Part shown: positions 1-8,699 of the stretch, one piece after another | Numbering within the stretch: position 1 is the stretch's first letter | How the letters are laid out: the number at the start of each line of letters is the position of its first letter | Assembly (NCBI GenBank): GCA_910588165.1 | Contig: CAJUOR010000011.1 | Location: 1 to 37,109 of the forward strand | DNA length: 37,109 nucleotides | Direction of reading: 5' to 3' | Source: an uncultured Thomasclavelia sp. | Lineage (GTDB): Bacteria > Bacillota_I > Bacilli_A > Erysipelotrichales > Coprobacillaceae | Translations under genes and position numbers: made by a program | Notes under the pieces: generated by a model | Told to the model about the DNA's origin: nothing | The model's database searches: none | Seen by the model: only the letters and a program-made list of their open reading frames with translations

Positions 1-45
1 TTCCGGCCCCGCCTGACAGTACGGCCATCCCCTCAGCTTCACAAA
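1..45. other. GC-rich edge fragment of unknown origin
   Basis: The first 45 or so bases are clearly richer in G and C than everything that follows, where long A runs begin at once. The segment ends just before the MerR gene and leaves that gene without a Shine-Dalgarno site. Short open frames cross it on both strands, but it is too short to identify. It may be the edge of an inserted element or a recombination junction. That reading is inference. Confidence 0.35.
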
Positions 46-53
46 AAGAAAAA

Positions 54-872
54 ATGAAAATGAAAAAAGAATTAAGACCCCTAACAACCGCTCAATTTGC
101 AAAACTGCATGAAGTAAACAGAAGAACCTTACATTACTATGATGAGATTGGTATTTTTTGCCCACATACCAAGGGGGAAAATGGGTACCGATATTATGAC
201 ATTTCGCAGAGTATCGATTTTGAATATATTCGAATGCTGAAAGAATTAAATATGAGCATTCAAGAAATTAAAAGCTATCGGAAAAATCCTACCTCTGATG
301 CATTTTTAAAAATTGCCGATGTTAAAGAGAAAGAACTTGAAAAAGAAATTCAAAAACTGAAAGATATTAAAACCATTATGAAAAAAAAGAAAGAGAGAAT
401 AATTTTTTGTGAAACTTTACAAAAACAAGAGATTAGAATTGAAGAATGTGAGTCGGAAACACTTTTAGTATATCCTTATGATTTTTCAGAAAATGATATA
501 TCCCAAATTTTTTATCGCTTGAAAAATATATGGAGAATAGAACAAGTGCGTATGGGAATAGGGAGTTTTATTTCGCTTGATAAGGTGTATAAGATGGACT
601 TTAACCAATATGATGGTATTTATACGATTGCATTAAACAATAAGCCTGTTCCAAATAGCCTCATAAAATCAAAAGGAAAGTATTTATGTGGTTATCAAAA
701 AGGGTCATGGGATAAATTACCTATCTTATATCAAGAAATGCTTAATTATGCCCACAAAAATAATTTAGAGCTTACCGGATATGCCTATGAAGTTGGTCTG
801 AATGATTTTGTCATTTCCAATGCAGATGACTATATCACAAAGATTATGATTAAGATTGTAGAGAATTCTTGA
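54..872 (+). CDS. MerR-family regulator with GyrI-like effector domain
   Basis: Predicted DNA-binding, ligand-responsive transcription regulator of the BmrR/TipA type. Residues 10-80 are a MerR winged helix: the typical stretch with RRTLHYYDEIGIF and GYRYYD is present. Residues 85-120 are a Lys/Glu-rich coiled coil used for dimerisation. The C-terminal half (about 125-272) resembles the GyrI-like effector-binding fold that senses small molecules, and it carries GYAYEVGLNDF near the end. Family members usually control a multidrug efflux pump, and none is visible here, so the target may lie upstream of the window. The start is uncertain: ATG at 54 or 60, with no Shine-Dalgarno sequence and a GC-rich stretch directly upstream, which suggests the native leader was replaced. 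The HTH identification is sure; the ligand is unknown. Confidence 0.85.
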   Translation: MKMKKELRPLTTAQFAKLHEVNRRTLHYYDEIGIFCPHTKGENGYRYYDISQSIDFEYIRMLKELNMSIQEIKSYRKNPTSDAFLKIADVKEKELEKEIQKLKDIKTIMKKKKERIIFCETLQKQEIRIEECESETLLVYPYDFSENDISQIFYRLKNIWRIEQVRMGIGSFISLDKVYKMDFNQYDGIYTIALNNKPVPNSLIKSKGKYLCGYQKGSWDKLPILYQEMLNYAHKNNLELTGYAYEVGLNDFVISNADDYITKIMIKIVENS

Positions 873-928
873 TTTTATATAGGGTCGATGTTTGAGTTAA
901 GGATTAAATGACTAAAATCGCATTGATA

Positions 929-944
929 GACCAATTTTTTGGTC
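929..944. repeat. Short inverted repeat between merR and polymerase gene
   Basis: GACCAA and TTGGTC form a perfect 6-bp inverted repeat around TTTT. No T-run follows on either strand, so it is not a convincing terminator. It could be an operator. Confidence 0.3.
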
Positions 945-990
945 AATGAAGTTCACCGACTTTCCTCATTTTCTTTTGATTGATGGTAAA

Positions 991-1010
991 ATGATATTGT
1001 TAAATATCAT
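991..1010. repeat. Palindromic site upstream of Y-family polymerase
   Basis: ATGATATT and AATATCAT are perfect 8-bp arms around GTTA, about 130 bases before the polymerase start. The symmetry and position suit a repressor operator. It does not match the Bacillus LexA box (GAAC-N4-GTTC), and no such box was found by eye in the upstream region. Confidence 0.35.
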
Positions 1011-1138
1011 AACGACATATAAATTTTTATCTTATATATTTATGTTCAACTAAATTTGGATAAAATGAGAAATTGGGATAATTTACTGCTAGTAATTTGT
1101 TAAGTAAAGTGTAAAATAAGTAGTAGGTGGTGATGGTT

Positions 1139-2656
1139 ATGAGTGAACAAAGACATATTTATATGGCAATAGATTTGAAATCATTCTATGCCTCAGTTGA
1201 ATGTGTTGAACGTGGTTTAGATCCCTTAACAACGAACCTTGTTGTTGCGGATACAAGTAAAACGGAAAAGACTATTTGTTTAGCCATTTCGCCTTCTTTA
1301 AAACAATACGGACTTGCCGGTAGAGCCAGATTGTTTGAGGTTATTCAAAAAGCCAAAGAAGTCAATCACCAAAGACAAAAGCAAATAGGCTATAAGGCAT
1401 TTAAAGGGGAATCTTTTCATGATCATGAATTGAAAAAAGACCCGTATTTGAAATTATCTTTTATTGCCGCTCCACCTCGTATGGCTTTTTATTTAAGACA
1501 TAGCACGAAGATATATGAAATCTATTTAAAATATGCTTCAAAAGATGATATTCATGTCTATTCGATAGATGAAGTGTTTATTGATGTAACACATTATTTA
1601 AAGCACTTCAATTTAACCCCTAAAGGTTTAGCTAAGAAAATTATTCAAGATATTTATGATGAAACGGGCATTACTGCCACTGCCGGTATAGGCACAAATT
1701 TATATTTATGTAAGGTAGCGATGGATATTGTTGCCAAACATGTTAAGCCCAATCAAGACGGGGCAAGAATTGCTGTGTTGAATGAGGAAAGGTATCGGCG
1801 GTATTTATGGCATCACCAACCGCTGACAGACTTTTGGCGAGTTGGCAGAGGTTATGCTAAGCGATTAAAAGAGGTTGGTTTATATACGATGGGAGATATC
1901 GCCAAATGTTCAGTTGGCGATTATCGTGACTTTTACAATGAAGAATTGTTATATCAGATGTTTGGGGTTAATGCGGAATTGTTAATTGATCATGCATGGG
2001 GATATGAGTCATGTACGATGAAAGATATTAAAGCTTACCGACCGGAAGCTAAAAGTATCGGAACAGGACAAGTTTTAAGTGCGCCTTATCCATTTGATAA
2101 AGCTCGTTTAGTCATGAAGGAAATGATTGATGCCCTGGCCTTAGATCTGGTGGATAAGCAATCAATGACTAACCAATTGACAATTATAGTAAGCTATGAC
2201 AAAGAAAATTTATCTACAAATACTTATAAAGGACCTGTAACCGTTGATATGTTTGGTCGCAAAAAGCCTAAACATACTAAGGGCACAGTGAATTTAGATC
2301 GATATACATCTTCCTCTTTTTTGATGAGAAAAGCTGTGATTCAATGGTTTGACAGTCATGTTGATCGAAATTTAACCATTCGCAGATTTAATATTTCGGC
2401 TAATCGTGTTTTGCCTGAAACAAGTATGCTTTACCAAGAAAATGTGCAACAATTAGACTTATTCACGGATTATACAAATGTTAATGAAAAAGAGGAAAAG
2501 CTGAAAGCTGATTTAGAAAGGGAAAAACGTTTGCAACAAGTTACTTTAACTATTAAGAAAAAGTATGGTAAAAATGCTGTTTTAAAAGTTATGGACTTAG
2601 ATGAGGGTGCGACCGCTAAGCAACGAAATGAAACCATCGGCGGACATAAGGCATAA
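1139..2656 (+). CDS. Y-family DNA polymerase (UmuC/DinB-like)
   Basis: Translesion DNA polymerase of the Firmicutes UvrX/YqjW type, copying past damaged template bases. The palm carries the metal ligands: Asp11 in AIDLKSFYASVE, and Asp144-Glu145 in YSIDEVFID. A helix-hairpin-helix thumb and a little-finger domain follow. Near the C terminus, residues 438-442 read QLDLF, the classic beta-clamp binding peptide. Length (about 505 aa) suits the UvrX/UmuC-like branch rather than short DinB. I prefer ATG 1139 because AGGTGG at 1125-1130 lies 8 bases upstream; GTG 1127 and ATG 1133 are also in frame. The YolD-like gene follows after 12 bases, so the two form an operon. SOS-type induction is likely for the family, but no LexA box is obvious. 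Confidence 0.93.
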   Translation: MSEQRHIYMAIDLKSFYASVECVERGLDPLTTNLVVADTSKTEKTICLAISPSLKQYGLAGRARLFEVIQKAKEVNHQRQKQIGYKAFKGESFHDHELKKDPYLKLSFIAAPPRMAFYLRHSTKIYEIYLKYASKDDIHVYSIDEVFIDVTHYLKHFNLTPKGLAKKIIQDIYDETGITATAGIGTNLYLCKVAMDIVAKHVKPNQDGARIAVLNEERYRRYLWHHQPLTDFWRVGRGYAKRLKEVGLYTMGDIAKCSVGDYRDFYNEELLYQMFGVNAELLIDHAWGYESCTMKDIKAYRPEAKSIGTGQVLSAPYPFDKARLVMKEMIDALALDLVDKQSMTNQLTIIVSYDKENLSTNTYKGPVTVDMFGRKKPKHTKGTVNLDRYTSSSFLMRKAVIQWFDSHVDRNLTIRRFNISANRVLPETSMLYQENVQQLDLFTDYTNVNEKEEKLKADLEREKRLQQVTLTIKKKYGKNAVLKVMDLDEGATAKQRNETIGGHKA

Positions 2657-2668
2657 GGAGGAACAATT

Positions 2669-3082
2669 GTGAAGCAAAAGGATATTCATTATTATGACGA
2701 TATTATCAGTATGCCTAGACACAAATCAAAGGTTCATAAACCGATGCTTATCCTAGACAGAGCGGCTCAATTTGCGCCCTTTTCCGCATTGACCGGTCAC
2801 AAAGAAGCGGTGGAGGAAGCCGGACGATTGACAAGTCAGAGAATTGTTTTAGACGATCATCAAAAGGACGTATTGGATATGAAAATGAGTGAATTGTCTT
2901 GTTTGCTTGAATTTCAGCCCCAAATTACCCTTACTTATTTTCAGGAAGATGGTAAAAAAAAGGGTGGAGAATATAGGTGTATCAGCGGTAGATTAAGAAA
3001 AATCGATCGGCAAAATAGGGTATTGTGGTTGGAAAAGCCAATCAAAATAGATGATATTGTAGATATTCAAATTGATTGTTAG
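2669..3082 (+). CDS. YolD-like protein, partner of Y-family polymerase
   Basis: Small protein of 137 aa of the YolD-like group that accompanies UV-repair polymerases in Firmicutes. The N-terminal segment with YYDDIISMPRH and DRAAQFAPFSALTGH (about residues 8-45) is characteristic. The second half has a helix and short beta strands ending IDDIVDIQID. The exact biochemical role is not settled; a function with the neighbouring translesion polymerase is inferred from constant linkage. The start is GTG 2669, preceded by AGGAGG at 2657-2662. Cotranscribed with the polymerase gene. Confidence 0.85.
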   Translation: MKQKDIHYYDDIISMPRHKSKVHKPMLILDRAAQFAPFSALTGHKEAVEEAGRLTSQRIVLDDHQKDVLDMKMSELSCLLEFQPQITLTYFQEDGKKKGGEYRCISGRLRKIDRQNRVLWLEKPIKIDDIVDIQIDC

Positions 3083-3100
3083 AAGTATGTGTTATATAAT
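3072..3100 (+). promoter_or_regulatory. Sigma-A-type promoter for lipoprotein gene
   Basis: TTGATT at 3072-3077 and TATAAT at 3095-3100 with a 17-bp spacer, 24 bases before the start codon. The -35 lies within the end of the YolD-like gene. Confidence 0.65.
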
Positions 3101-3123
3101 GATAGTAAAAGGAGGGCAACCGT

Positions 3124-3564
3124 ATGAAAAAAATATGGCTAATTTTAGTATCTTGTATTTTGTGGGCTTGTTCATTTCATTCAAGTCAATCTTATACGTT
3201 CAATGTGGAAACCGGTGATGCTATTAAAGTTGAGTTAAATACAACTGATGGTCATACTTTAAAACAGGATAACGGACAATTTAGCGTTGAGAAAGATGAA
3301 AAAGAATTAGTTCATGGTCTGTTTTTGACGATGGATATGTATCATAATTTATACCAAGCAACCCAAGGACCTTTTGTTAAAATTCTAGATAGTAAGGAAG
3401 ATGGTTTAATTCAATACTATCTTTATGAAGTGATGGGGCAAAGAGGCATGGAGCGTAATTATTTAATTTCATTAGGCAATACGGGGATTGCCTTAGCTAG
3501 TTTAGAAGATGAAGAAACGGTTAGGGAGTGTTTTGAATTGCTGACCTTTACACTTGAGAAGTAA
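3124..3564 (+). CDS. Putative lipoprotein of unknown function
   Basis: Exported protein of 146 aa. A positively charged start (MKK) and a hydrophobic stretch lead to LWAC, a lipobox-like site with Cys16 as the expected lipidation residue; Trp at the second position is unusual. The mature part has alternating polar and hydrophobic residues suggesting beta structure. No known domain is recognised. AAAGGAGGG precedes the ATG. It has its own promoter and stands between the polymerase pair and the tRNA gene, so context gives no function. Confidence 0.7.
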   Translation: MKKIWLILVSCILWACSFHSSQSYTFNVETGDAIKVELNTTDGHTLKQDNGQFSVEKDEKELVHGLFLTMDMYHNLYQATQGPFVKILDSKEDGLIQYYLYEVMGQRGMERNYLISLGNTGIALASLEDEETVRECFELLTFTLEK

Positions 3565-3604
3565 AATAGCAAAGTTAGATGAATAGCGTATCTAAAAATA
3601 TTTC

Positions 3605-3633
3605 TTTTCATTTTACATAAAGTATGTTATGAT
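3605..3633 (+). promoter_or_regulatory. Promoter of tRNA-Thr gene
   Basis: TTTTCA at 3605-3610 and TATGAT at 3628-3633, spacer 17 bp, ending 11 bases before the mature tRNA 5' end. Confidence 0.55.
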
Positions 3634-3644
3634 GTGCTAGGACT

Positions 3645-3718
3645 GCCGATATAGTTTAAAGGTAAAACAAAGCAATGGTAATGCTTAGCTCCCGGTTCAA
3701 TTCCGAGTATCGGCACCA
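3645..3718 (+). tRNA. tRNA-Thr (anticodon GGT)
   Basis: Full cloverleaf of 74 nt including encoded CCA. The acceptor GCCGATA pairs with TATCGGC, discriminator A. The D arm is GTTT/AAAC with a short loop containing GG. The anticodon stem AAGCA/TGCTT encloses ATGGTAA, giving anticodon GGT, which reads ACC and ACT. The T arm has loop TTCAATT and stem CCCGG/CCGAG, leaving one C-A mismatch at position 50:64. The acceptor and discriminator agree with threonine identity. A terminator follows directly, so it is a single-gene unit. Confidence 0.95.
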
Positions 3719-3727
3719 TTTGACTAC

Positions 3728-3759
3728 AACTCGAGCGATGATACGCTTGAGTTTTTTTA
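3728..3759 (+). terminator. Intrinsic terminator of tRNA-Thr
   Basis: A 10-bp stem (3728-3737 with 3744-3753, one G-T pair) around ATGATA, followed by a T run. Confidence 0.85.
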
Positions 3760-3834
3760 TGATTTTAATTATAGAATGACAAGAATCGGATAAACTAAAT
3801 AACTATGTAAAGATAGCTTCTAAATCAAGGATTG

Positions 3835-3902
3835 TTTAAAATAAGGGACTAAATGATGAACATTTGCTTCTTGTCTTATATGCTAAATTAACCCCTTTTT
3901 TT
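3835..3902 (+). other. Candidate small structured transcript or repeat, copy A
   Basis: GGGACTAAAT at 3845-3854 follows a TAAAAT-like box, and AAGGG (3843-3847) can pair with CCCCTT (3892-3897), which is followed by a T run. The same GGGACTAAAT start, also a few bases after TAAAAT, occurs at 26144. It may be a small RNA with a terminator or a shared repeat. Apart from this, the intergenic stretch 3760-4013 shows only the glgB control region. Confidence 0.25.
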
Positions 3903-3929
3903 GTTTCATCTTATTGAATCAAAATTGTT

Positions 3930-3980
3930 TGAAATCGCATACAAAAAAGAATGTTTTTTTAAAAGGGATTATGGTATAAT
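3930..3980 (+). promoter_or_regulatory. glgB promoter with possible cre site
   Basis: An extended -10 reads TGGTATAAT at 3972-3980; the -35 is weak. Upstream at 3930-3943, TGAAATCGCATACA fits 12 of 14 positions of the CcpA cre consensus TGWAARCGYTWNCW. The promoter is fairly sure; the cre site is tentative. Confidence 0.5.
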
Positions 3981-4013
3981 GAAGACATGGATAATAAAAA
4001 ATGAGGTGGTAGT

Positions 4014-5933
4014 GTGATAAACCAAAAAATATTAGAGAAGTTTCATCAGGGAATGTGCTTGAATGCTTATGAGGTATTCGGTGCGCATTTTGAGAATGTG
4101 AATAGTACAAACGGTGTCAGATTTACGGTATGGGCACCTGAGGCTATTGCTATTAGTGTTGTAGGTGAGTTTAATAACTGGGATGGACAAGCCAATGTGA
4201 TGCAACGCTATGAGCATGATGGCAGTGTTTGGACTGTGTTTGTTGAAGGCGTTAGAGAAATGGCGATGTATAAGTATCGTATTCAAACGCGAGATGGTAG
4301 AATCGTTGAACGGGCCGATCCTTATGGATTTTTTAGCGAACTGCGTCCGGGTACTGCTTCTAAAGTTTTTGATATGGAGCATTATGGTTGGACAGACGGT
4401 CCTTGGATGGCACATCGTTCACGCAATTTTGATCGTGCCTTAAATATTTATGAAGCCCATATAGGTTCATGGAAGTTAAAAAAAGAAGCGACCACAGAAA
4501 AGGACGGCGAATTTTTCAGCTATGATGAGATGGTTGATGAGCTTATTCCTTATGTTAAGAAAATGGGCTATACGCATTTAGAATTGATGCCCCTTGCCGA
4601 GCATCCTTTTGATGGTTCATGGGGATATCAGGTAACAGGCTATTATAGTGCAACAAGTCGATATGGTACACCAAAGCAATTGATGAATTTCATCAATGCT
4701 TGTCATAGAGAAAACATTGGGGTCATCATGGATTATGTGCCTGCTCACTTTGTTAAAGATGCTCATGGTTTATATGAGTTTGACGGTAGTTGCTTATATG
4801 GATATCCCGATGATTATCGCAGATACAGTGAATGGGATACGGTTTATTTTGATTTAGGTAGAGAAGAAGTACGTAGTTTTATGATGTCATGTCTAAATTT
4901 CTGGGCAACATATTATCATATTGACGGTATTCGCTTTGATGCTGTTTCCAATTTGATTTTTTGGAAAGGCAATAAAAACATGGGCATCAATGATGGGGCA
5001 ATGGATTTCATGAAACGCATGAATTTCCATCTTCATGAAAATTTCCCGACTTTAATGACTATTGCCGAGGATTCATCAGATTATCCGGGCGTTACTAAAC
5101 CGACTGTTGAAGGTGGTTTAGGCTTTGACTACAAATGGGATTTAGGTTGGATGAATGATACGCTTAAATATATGGGAAGAGATCCGATTTATCGTCAATA
5201 TCATCATAACGATTTGACGTTCTCCATGGCTTATTATTTTTCGGAGAAATTCATTTTACCGTTCTCTCATGATGAAGTTGTTCACAGCAAAGGAACTATC
5301 ATTGACAAAATTTACGGCGATTTCGATATGAAATTTGCCCAATTAAAAACCCTTTATGTCTACATGATGACACACCCCGGCAAAAAGTTAAACTTTATGG
5401 GTAATGAGCTTGGTGAATTTAAGGAATGGGATGAAAAGAAGGCTTTAGGCTGGAATATTCTTCAATATCCGGCACATGACGCTTTCCACCATTTTATTCA
5501 AAAATTAAATCAAATCTATATGCAATATGATGCTTTATTTACTTTAGATTATGAATTTGGTGGCTTTAAATGGATGATGGTCGATAACCATACGCAAAGT
5601 TTGTTTGGCTACATACGTCAAGATTTAGGTGGAAATATGTTACTTGTCGTTATGAACTTTACCCCTAACAAACATATCGGTTTGCGTATGCCTGTACCAC
5701 TTGAGGGAACATACAGAGAAATTTTGAATACCGATCAAGATATCTACGGAGGAAGCAATCAGTTAAATCCGAAAGCTTTAAAGAGTGAAAGAGTGCCTTG
5801 TTTAAAAGAGAAATACTCGGTTGTCATGGATTTAGGGGCATTTGCTTCAGCTGTTTTTGTGCTGGAAAGACCTCAACCAAAGAAAGAAACAACGAAGAAA
5901 ACCGAAAAGAAAACGGCAAATAAGAAGAGATAA
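4014..5933 (+). CDS. glgB: 1,4-alpha-glucan branching enzyme
   Basis: Cuts alpha-1,4 chains and re-attaches them by alpha-1,6 bonds, making branched glycogen in the cytoplasm. An N-terminal CBM48 carbohydrate-binding domain (about 20-125) precedes the GH13 barrel. Catalytic residues are visible: nucleophile Asp309 in GIRFDAVS, acid/base Glu352 in TIAEDSS, and Asp420 in FSHDEVVHSK. The protein has 639 aa, normal for the family, and ends in a Lys/Thr-rich tail of about 20 residues that is probably disordered. GTG at 4014 is chosen because GAGGTGG lies just upstream and FHQG begins the conserved region soon after. glgP follows with its own promoter. No glgC, glgA or glgD is in the window. Confidence 0.96.
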   Translation: MINQKILEKFHQGMCLNAYEVFGAHFENVNSTNGVRFTVWAPEAIAISVVGEFNNWDGQANVMQRYEHDGSVWTVFVEGVREMAMYKYRIQTRDGRIVERADPYGFFSELRPGTASKVFDMEHYGWTDGPWMAHRSRNFDRALNIYEAHIGSWKLKKEATTEKDGEFFSYDEMVDELIPYVKKMGYTHLELMPLAEHPFDGSWGYQVTGYYSATSRYGTPKQLMNFINACHRENIGVIMDYVPAHFVKDAHGLYEFDGSCLYGYPDDYRRYSEWDTVYFDLGREEVRSFMMSCLNFWATYYHIDGIRFDAVSNLIFWKGNKNMGINDGAMDFMKRMNFHLHENFPTLMTIAEDSSDYPGVTKPTVEGGLGFDYKWDLGWMNDTLKYMGRDPIYRQYHHNDLTFSMAYYFSEKFILPFSHDEVVHSKGTIIDKIYGDFDMKFAQLKTLYVYMMTHPGKKLNFMGNELGEFKEWDEKKALGWNILQYPAHDAFHHFIQKLNQIYMQYDALFTLDYEFGGFKWMMVDNHTQSLFGYIRQDLGGNMLLVVMNFTPNKHIGLRMPVPLEGTYREILNTDQDIYGGSNQLNPKALKSERVPCLKEKYSVVMDLGAFASAVFVLERPQPKKETTKKTEKKTANKKR

Positions 5934-5951
5934 ACGATGTTAAAAAAATAG

Positions 5952-5984
5952 ATGGTCGAGGCCGTTTAGCTTCGGCCATTTATT
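5952..5984 (+). terminator. Hairpin after glgB
   Basis: A 10-bp stem (5952-5961 with 5970-5979, two G-T pairs) with a weak T-rich tail. A second small hairpin, GGTGT/ACACC at 6001-6014, follows before the glgP promoter. Confidence 0.6.
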
Positions 5985-6036
5985 GCGATACTATCTTTTA
6001 GGTGTGTCTACACCTTTAATAAATTTAATAATAGTG

Positions 6037-6065
6037 TTGAATTTATCAAGATAACTTGTTATAAT
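6037..6065 (+). promoter_or_regulatory. glgP promoter
   Basis: TTGAAT at 6037-6042 and TATAAT at 6060-6065, spacer 17 bp, 32 bases before the start codon. Confidence 0.8.
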
Positions 6066-6097
6066 GAAAAACGCAAAAAAAGGAGAGATGAGAAAGT

Positions 6098-8500
6098 ATG
6101 TTTAGCAATAAAGAAGAATTTCAATTAGAATTCTCTAAAAGAATTGTTGAGCTTTACGGACGTTCAATTGAAGAAGCCCATACAACAGAGAAGTTTATGG
6201 TGTTAGAATCAATGGTGCGAGATTATGCTTCTATTAACTGGGCCGCAACTAAGGAAAGAGTGGCACGTAATGAGCAGAAACAAATGCACTACTTTTCCAT
6301 GGAATTTTTACTAGGTCGTCTTTTAGTCAATAATATGATGAATCTTGGCATCTATGAAGTGGCTAAAGAAGGATTAAAAGAATTTGATATCAATATTCAT
6401 GAATTAGAGGAATTGGAATCTGATGCCGGTTTAGGAAACGGTGGTTTAGGTCGTTTAGCCGCTTGCTTTATGGACTCTTTAGCTTCAATGAGTTTACCGG
6501 CTCAAGGTAATACGATTCGTTATGAATATGGTTTATTTAAACAGAAAATTGTTAATGGGTATCAGGTTGAAGTACCTGACCAATGGATGAAAATCGGTAA
6601 TGGTTGGGAAGTACGTAAGCCTAAACACGCTACAGATATTAAATTTTACGGTCATGTCAATGTTTCATACAATGCAGATGGTAAGATGACATTTGATCAT
6701 GTGGACGCTGAATGTGTACGAGCTGTACCTTATGATATGCCAATTGTCGGAAATGATACAACTGTTACAAATACGCTTCGTTTGTGGTGGCCTGAAGCTT
6801 CAGAAAACATCCCAAACAATAAAGATTTCCGTCAATATATTCAAGAAGTTCGTGATATTTCACAAACTTTATATCCTGATGATTCAACGCAAGCCGGAAG
6901 AACTTTGCGTTTAAAACAGCAATATTTCTTTGTATCTGCCGGATTAGCGGCGATAGTCAGAGATCATTTGCGTATTTACGGTACAATGAGTAACTTCCAT
7001 GAAAAACACGCTATTCAGTTAAATGATACTCACCCTGTGTTAGTCATTCCCGAATTGATGCGTATTTTGATGGATGAACATCACATGGATTGGGATGAGG
7101 CATGGCATATTGTCAGCCACACTTGTGCTTATACGAACCACACTATTTTAGCGGAAGCTTTAGAAAAGTGGCCTATTTCTGTTTTACAACCATTATTGCC
7201 ACGCATTTATATGATTATTGAAGAAATCAATCGTCGTTTTATTCAGTTTGCCCGTCAAGAAACAAATGATGAATCTAAAGTGTACAAGATGTCTATTATT
7301 AAAGATGGACAAGTTCATATGGCACATATGGCAATCATCGGTTCATTCAGTGTCAATGGTGTTGCGGCATTGCATACCCAAATCTTAAAGAACCAAGAAA
7401 TGAAAGAGTTCTATGAATTATATCCTAATAAGTTTAATAATAAAACTAACGGTATTACACATCGTCGTTGGTTAGCATATGGTAATCCGCAATTGACAAG
7501 TCTAATCAATGATACGATCGGGTCTTCATGGATTAAATATCCTGAACGCTTAGAAAACTTGATGGCTCATGTGGATAATGAAGAAGTTCAAAGACGTTTC
7601 TTAGAAGTAAAACAAGAAAGAAAACAAATCTTAGCTGATTATATTAAAGAACACAACGGCATTGAAGTTGATGTGAATTCTATCTTTGATGTTCAAGTTA
7701 AACGTCTACACGCATATAAACGTCAATTATTAAACGTTTTACACATTATGTATTTGTATCGTGAGATGAAACAAAATCCTGATTTTAGAATCTATCCACG
7801 TACGTTTATCTTTGGAGCTAAAGCTGCACCGGCATATTACTTTGCGAAAAAAGTCATTAAGTTAATTAACAGTGTAGCCGATGTGGTGAATAACGATCCG
7901 GAAACCAATGCTTATTTAAAAGTTGTTTTCTTAGAAAACTACGGTGTTACTTTAGCTGAAAAAATCATGCCTGCCGCTGATGTTTCCGAACAAATTTCAA
8001 CAGCCGGTAAAGAAGCCAGCGGTACCGGAAACATGAAATTCATGATGAATGGTGCTATTACGATTGGTACACTGGATGGTGCGAATGTGGAAATTTCCGA
8101 ACGTGTCGGTGAAGATAACTGTGTCATCTTCGGTTTACGTGACAGTGATGTCAGCTACTTGAATCAAAGCGGTTCTTATCGTGCATGGGATTACTATCAT
8201 AAAGATTATAGTGTTAAATGTGTTGTAGATTCATTGATGGACGGTACTTGGAGTTCAAACCTTGACGAATTCCGTGCTATCTTTGAAGAGTTGATGAATC
8301 GCAATGACGAATACTTCTTATTGGCAGATTTCCATGCTTATGTAGAGGCTCAAAAAACAGTTGAAAACTATTATAAAGATCGTCATCGTTGGGCGCATAT
8401 TTGTTTAGTGAATATCGCAAAATCCGGTTATTTCTCAAGCGATCGTACCATTCAACAATATGTAGATGATATTTGGCATATTGAACCTGTTAAAGATTAA
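6098..8500 (+). CDS. glgP: Glycogen/starch phosphorylase
   Basis: PLP-dependent GT35 enzyme that releases glucose-1-phosphate from the non-reducing ends of glycogen or maltodextrin. Full length at 800 aa. Recognisable blocks are MHYFSMEFLLGR near the start, GLGNGGLGRLAACFMDS, LNDTHPVL, the VKRLHAYKRQ block, and EASGTGNMKF holding the PLP-binding Lys647. The start ATG 6098 follows AGGAGAG by about 10 bases. It lies between glgB and pulA, so the three enzymes cover branching, phosphorolysis and debranching of storage glucan. Transcribed from its own promoter and closed by a strong terminator. Confidence 0.97.
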   Translation: MFSNKEEFQLEFSKRIVELYGRSIEEAHTTEKFMVLESMVRDYASINWAATKERVARNEQKQMHYFSMEFLLGRLLVNNMMNLGIYEVAKEGLKEFDINIHELEELESDAGLGNGGLGRLAACFMDSLASMSLPAQGNTIRYEYGLFKQKIVNGYQVEVPDQWMKIGNGWEVRKPKHATDIKFYGHVNVSYNADGKMTFDHVDAECVRAVPYDMPIVGNDTTVTNTLRLWWPEASENIPNNKDFRQYIQEVRDISQTLYPDDSTQAGRTLRLKQQYFFVSAGLAAIVRDHLRIYGTMSNFHEKHAIQLNDTHPVLVIPELMRILMDEHHMDWDEAWHIVSHTCAYTNHTILAEALEKWPISVLQPLLPRIYMIIEEINRRFIQFARQETNDESKVYKMSIIKDGQVHMAHMAIIGSFSVNGVAALHTQILKNQEMKEFYELYPNKFNNKTNGITHRRWLAYGNPQLTSLINDTIGSSWIKYPERLENLMAHVDNEEVQRRFLEVKQERKQILADYIKEHNGIEVDVNSIFDVQVKRLHAYKRQLLNVLHIMYLYREMKQNPDFRIYPRTFIFGAKAAPAYYFAKKVIKLINSVADVVNNDPETNAYLKVVFLENYGVTLAEKIMPAADVSEQISTAGKEASGTGNMKFMMNGAITIGTLDGANVEISERVGEDNCVIFGLRDSDVSYLNQSGSYRAWDYYHKDYSVKCVVDSLMDGTWSSNLDEFRAIFEELMNRNDEYFLLADFHAYVEAQKTVENYYKDRHRWAHICLVNIAKSGYFSSDRTIQQYVDDIWHIEPVKD

Positions 8501-8513
8501 ATAAATATGTTTG

Positions 8514-8553
8514 AAAGGTGTATGTTTCAGTAAATTGGAACGACACCTTTTTT
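8514..8553 (+). terminator. Intrinsic terminator of glgP
   Basis: AAAGGTGT (8514-8521) pairs with ACACCTTT (8543-8550), with a further inner GTTTC/GGAAC stem, followed by T residues. Confidence 0.85.
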
Positions 8554-8619
8554 GTATATCACGACAATGAAATATTGATTTTAATCAAATAGAGAGTTTT
8601 AAGGATTTACTAAGAACGA

Positions 8620-8648
8620 TTGAAAACGCTAACATTATATGATATAAT
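8620..8648 (+). promoter_or_regulatory. Promoter overlapped by a perfect cre site
   Basis: TTGAAA at 8620-8625 and TATAAT at 8643-8648 with a 17-bp spacer. TGAAAACGCTAACA at 8621-8634 fits the CcpA cre consensus TGWAARCGYTWNCW at every position and covers the -35. Bound CcpA would block RNA polymerase, so the downstream membrane and secreted genes should be repressed when a preferred sugar is present. The match is seen directly; the regulation is inferred. Confidence 0.75.
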
Positions 8649-8699
8649 ATGCTCACAAAGGGAATAACGACGCAAAATTTATAGAAAGGAGGAGAATAT

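Noticed and set aside
900..1130. A LexA/DinR box before the Y-family polymerase
   Set aside because: No GAAC-N4-GTTC or close variant is present.
4032..4443. Two overlapping frames at the start of glgB on both strands
   Set aside because: Both are out-of-frame shadows of the CBM48 coding sequence.
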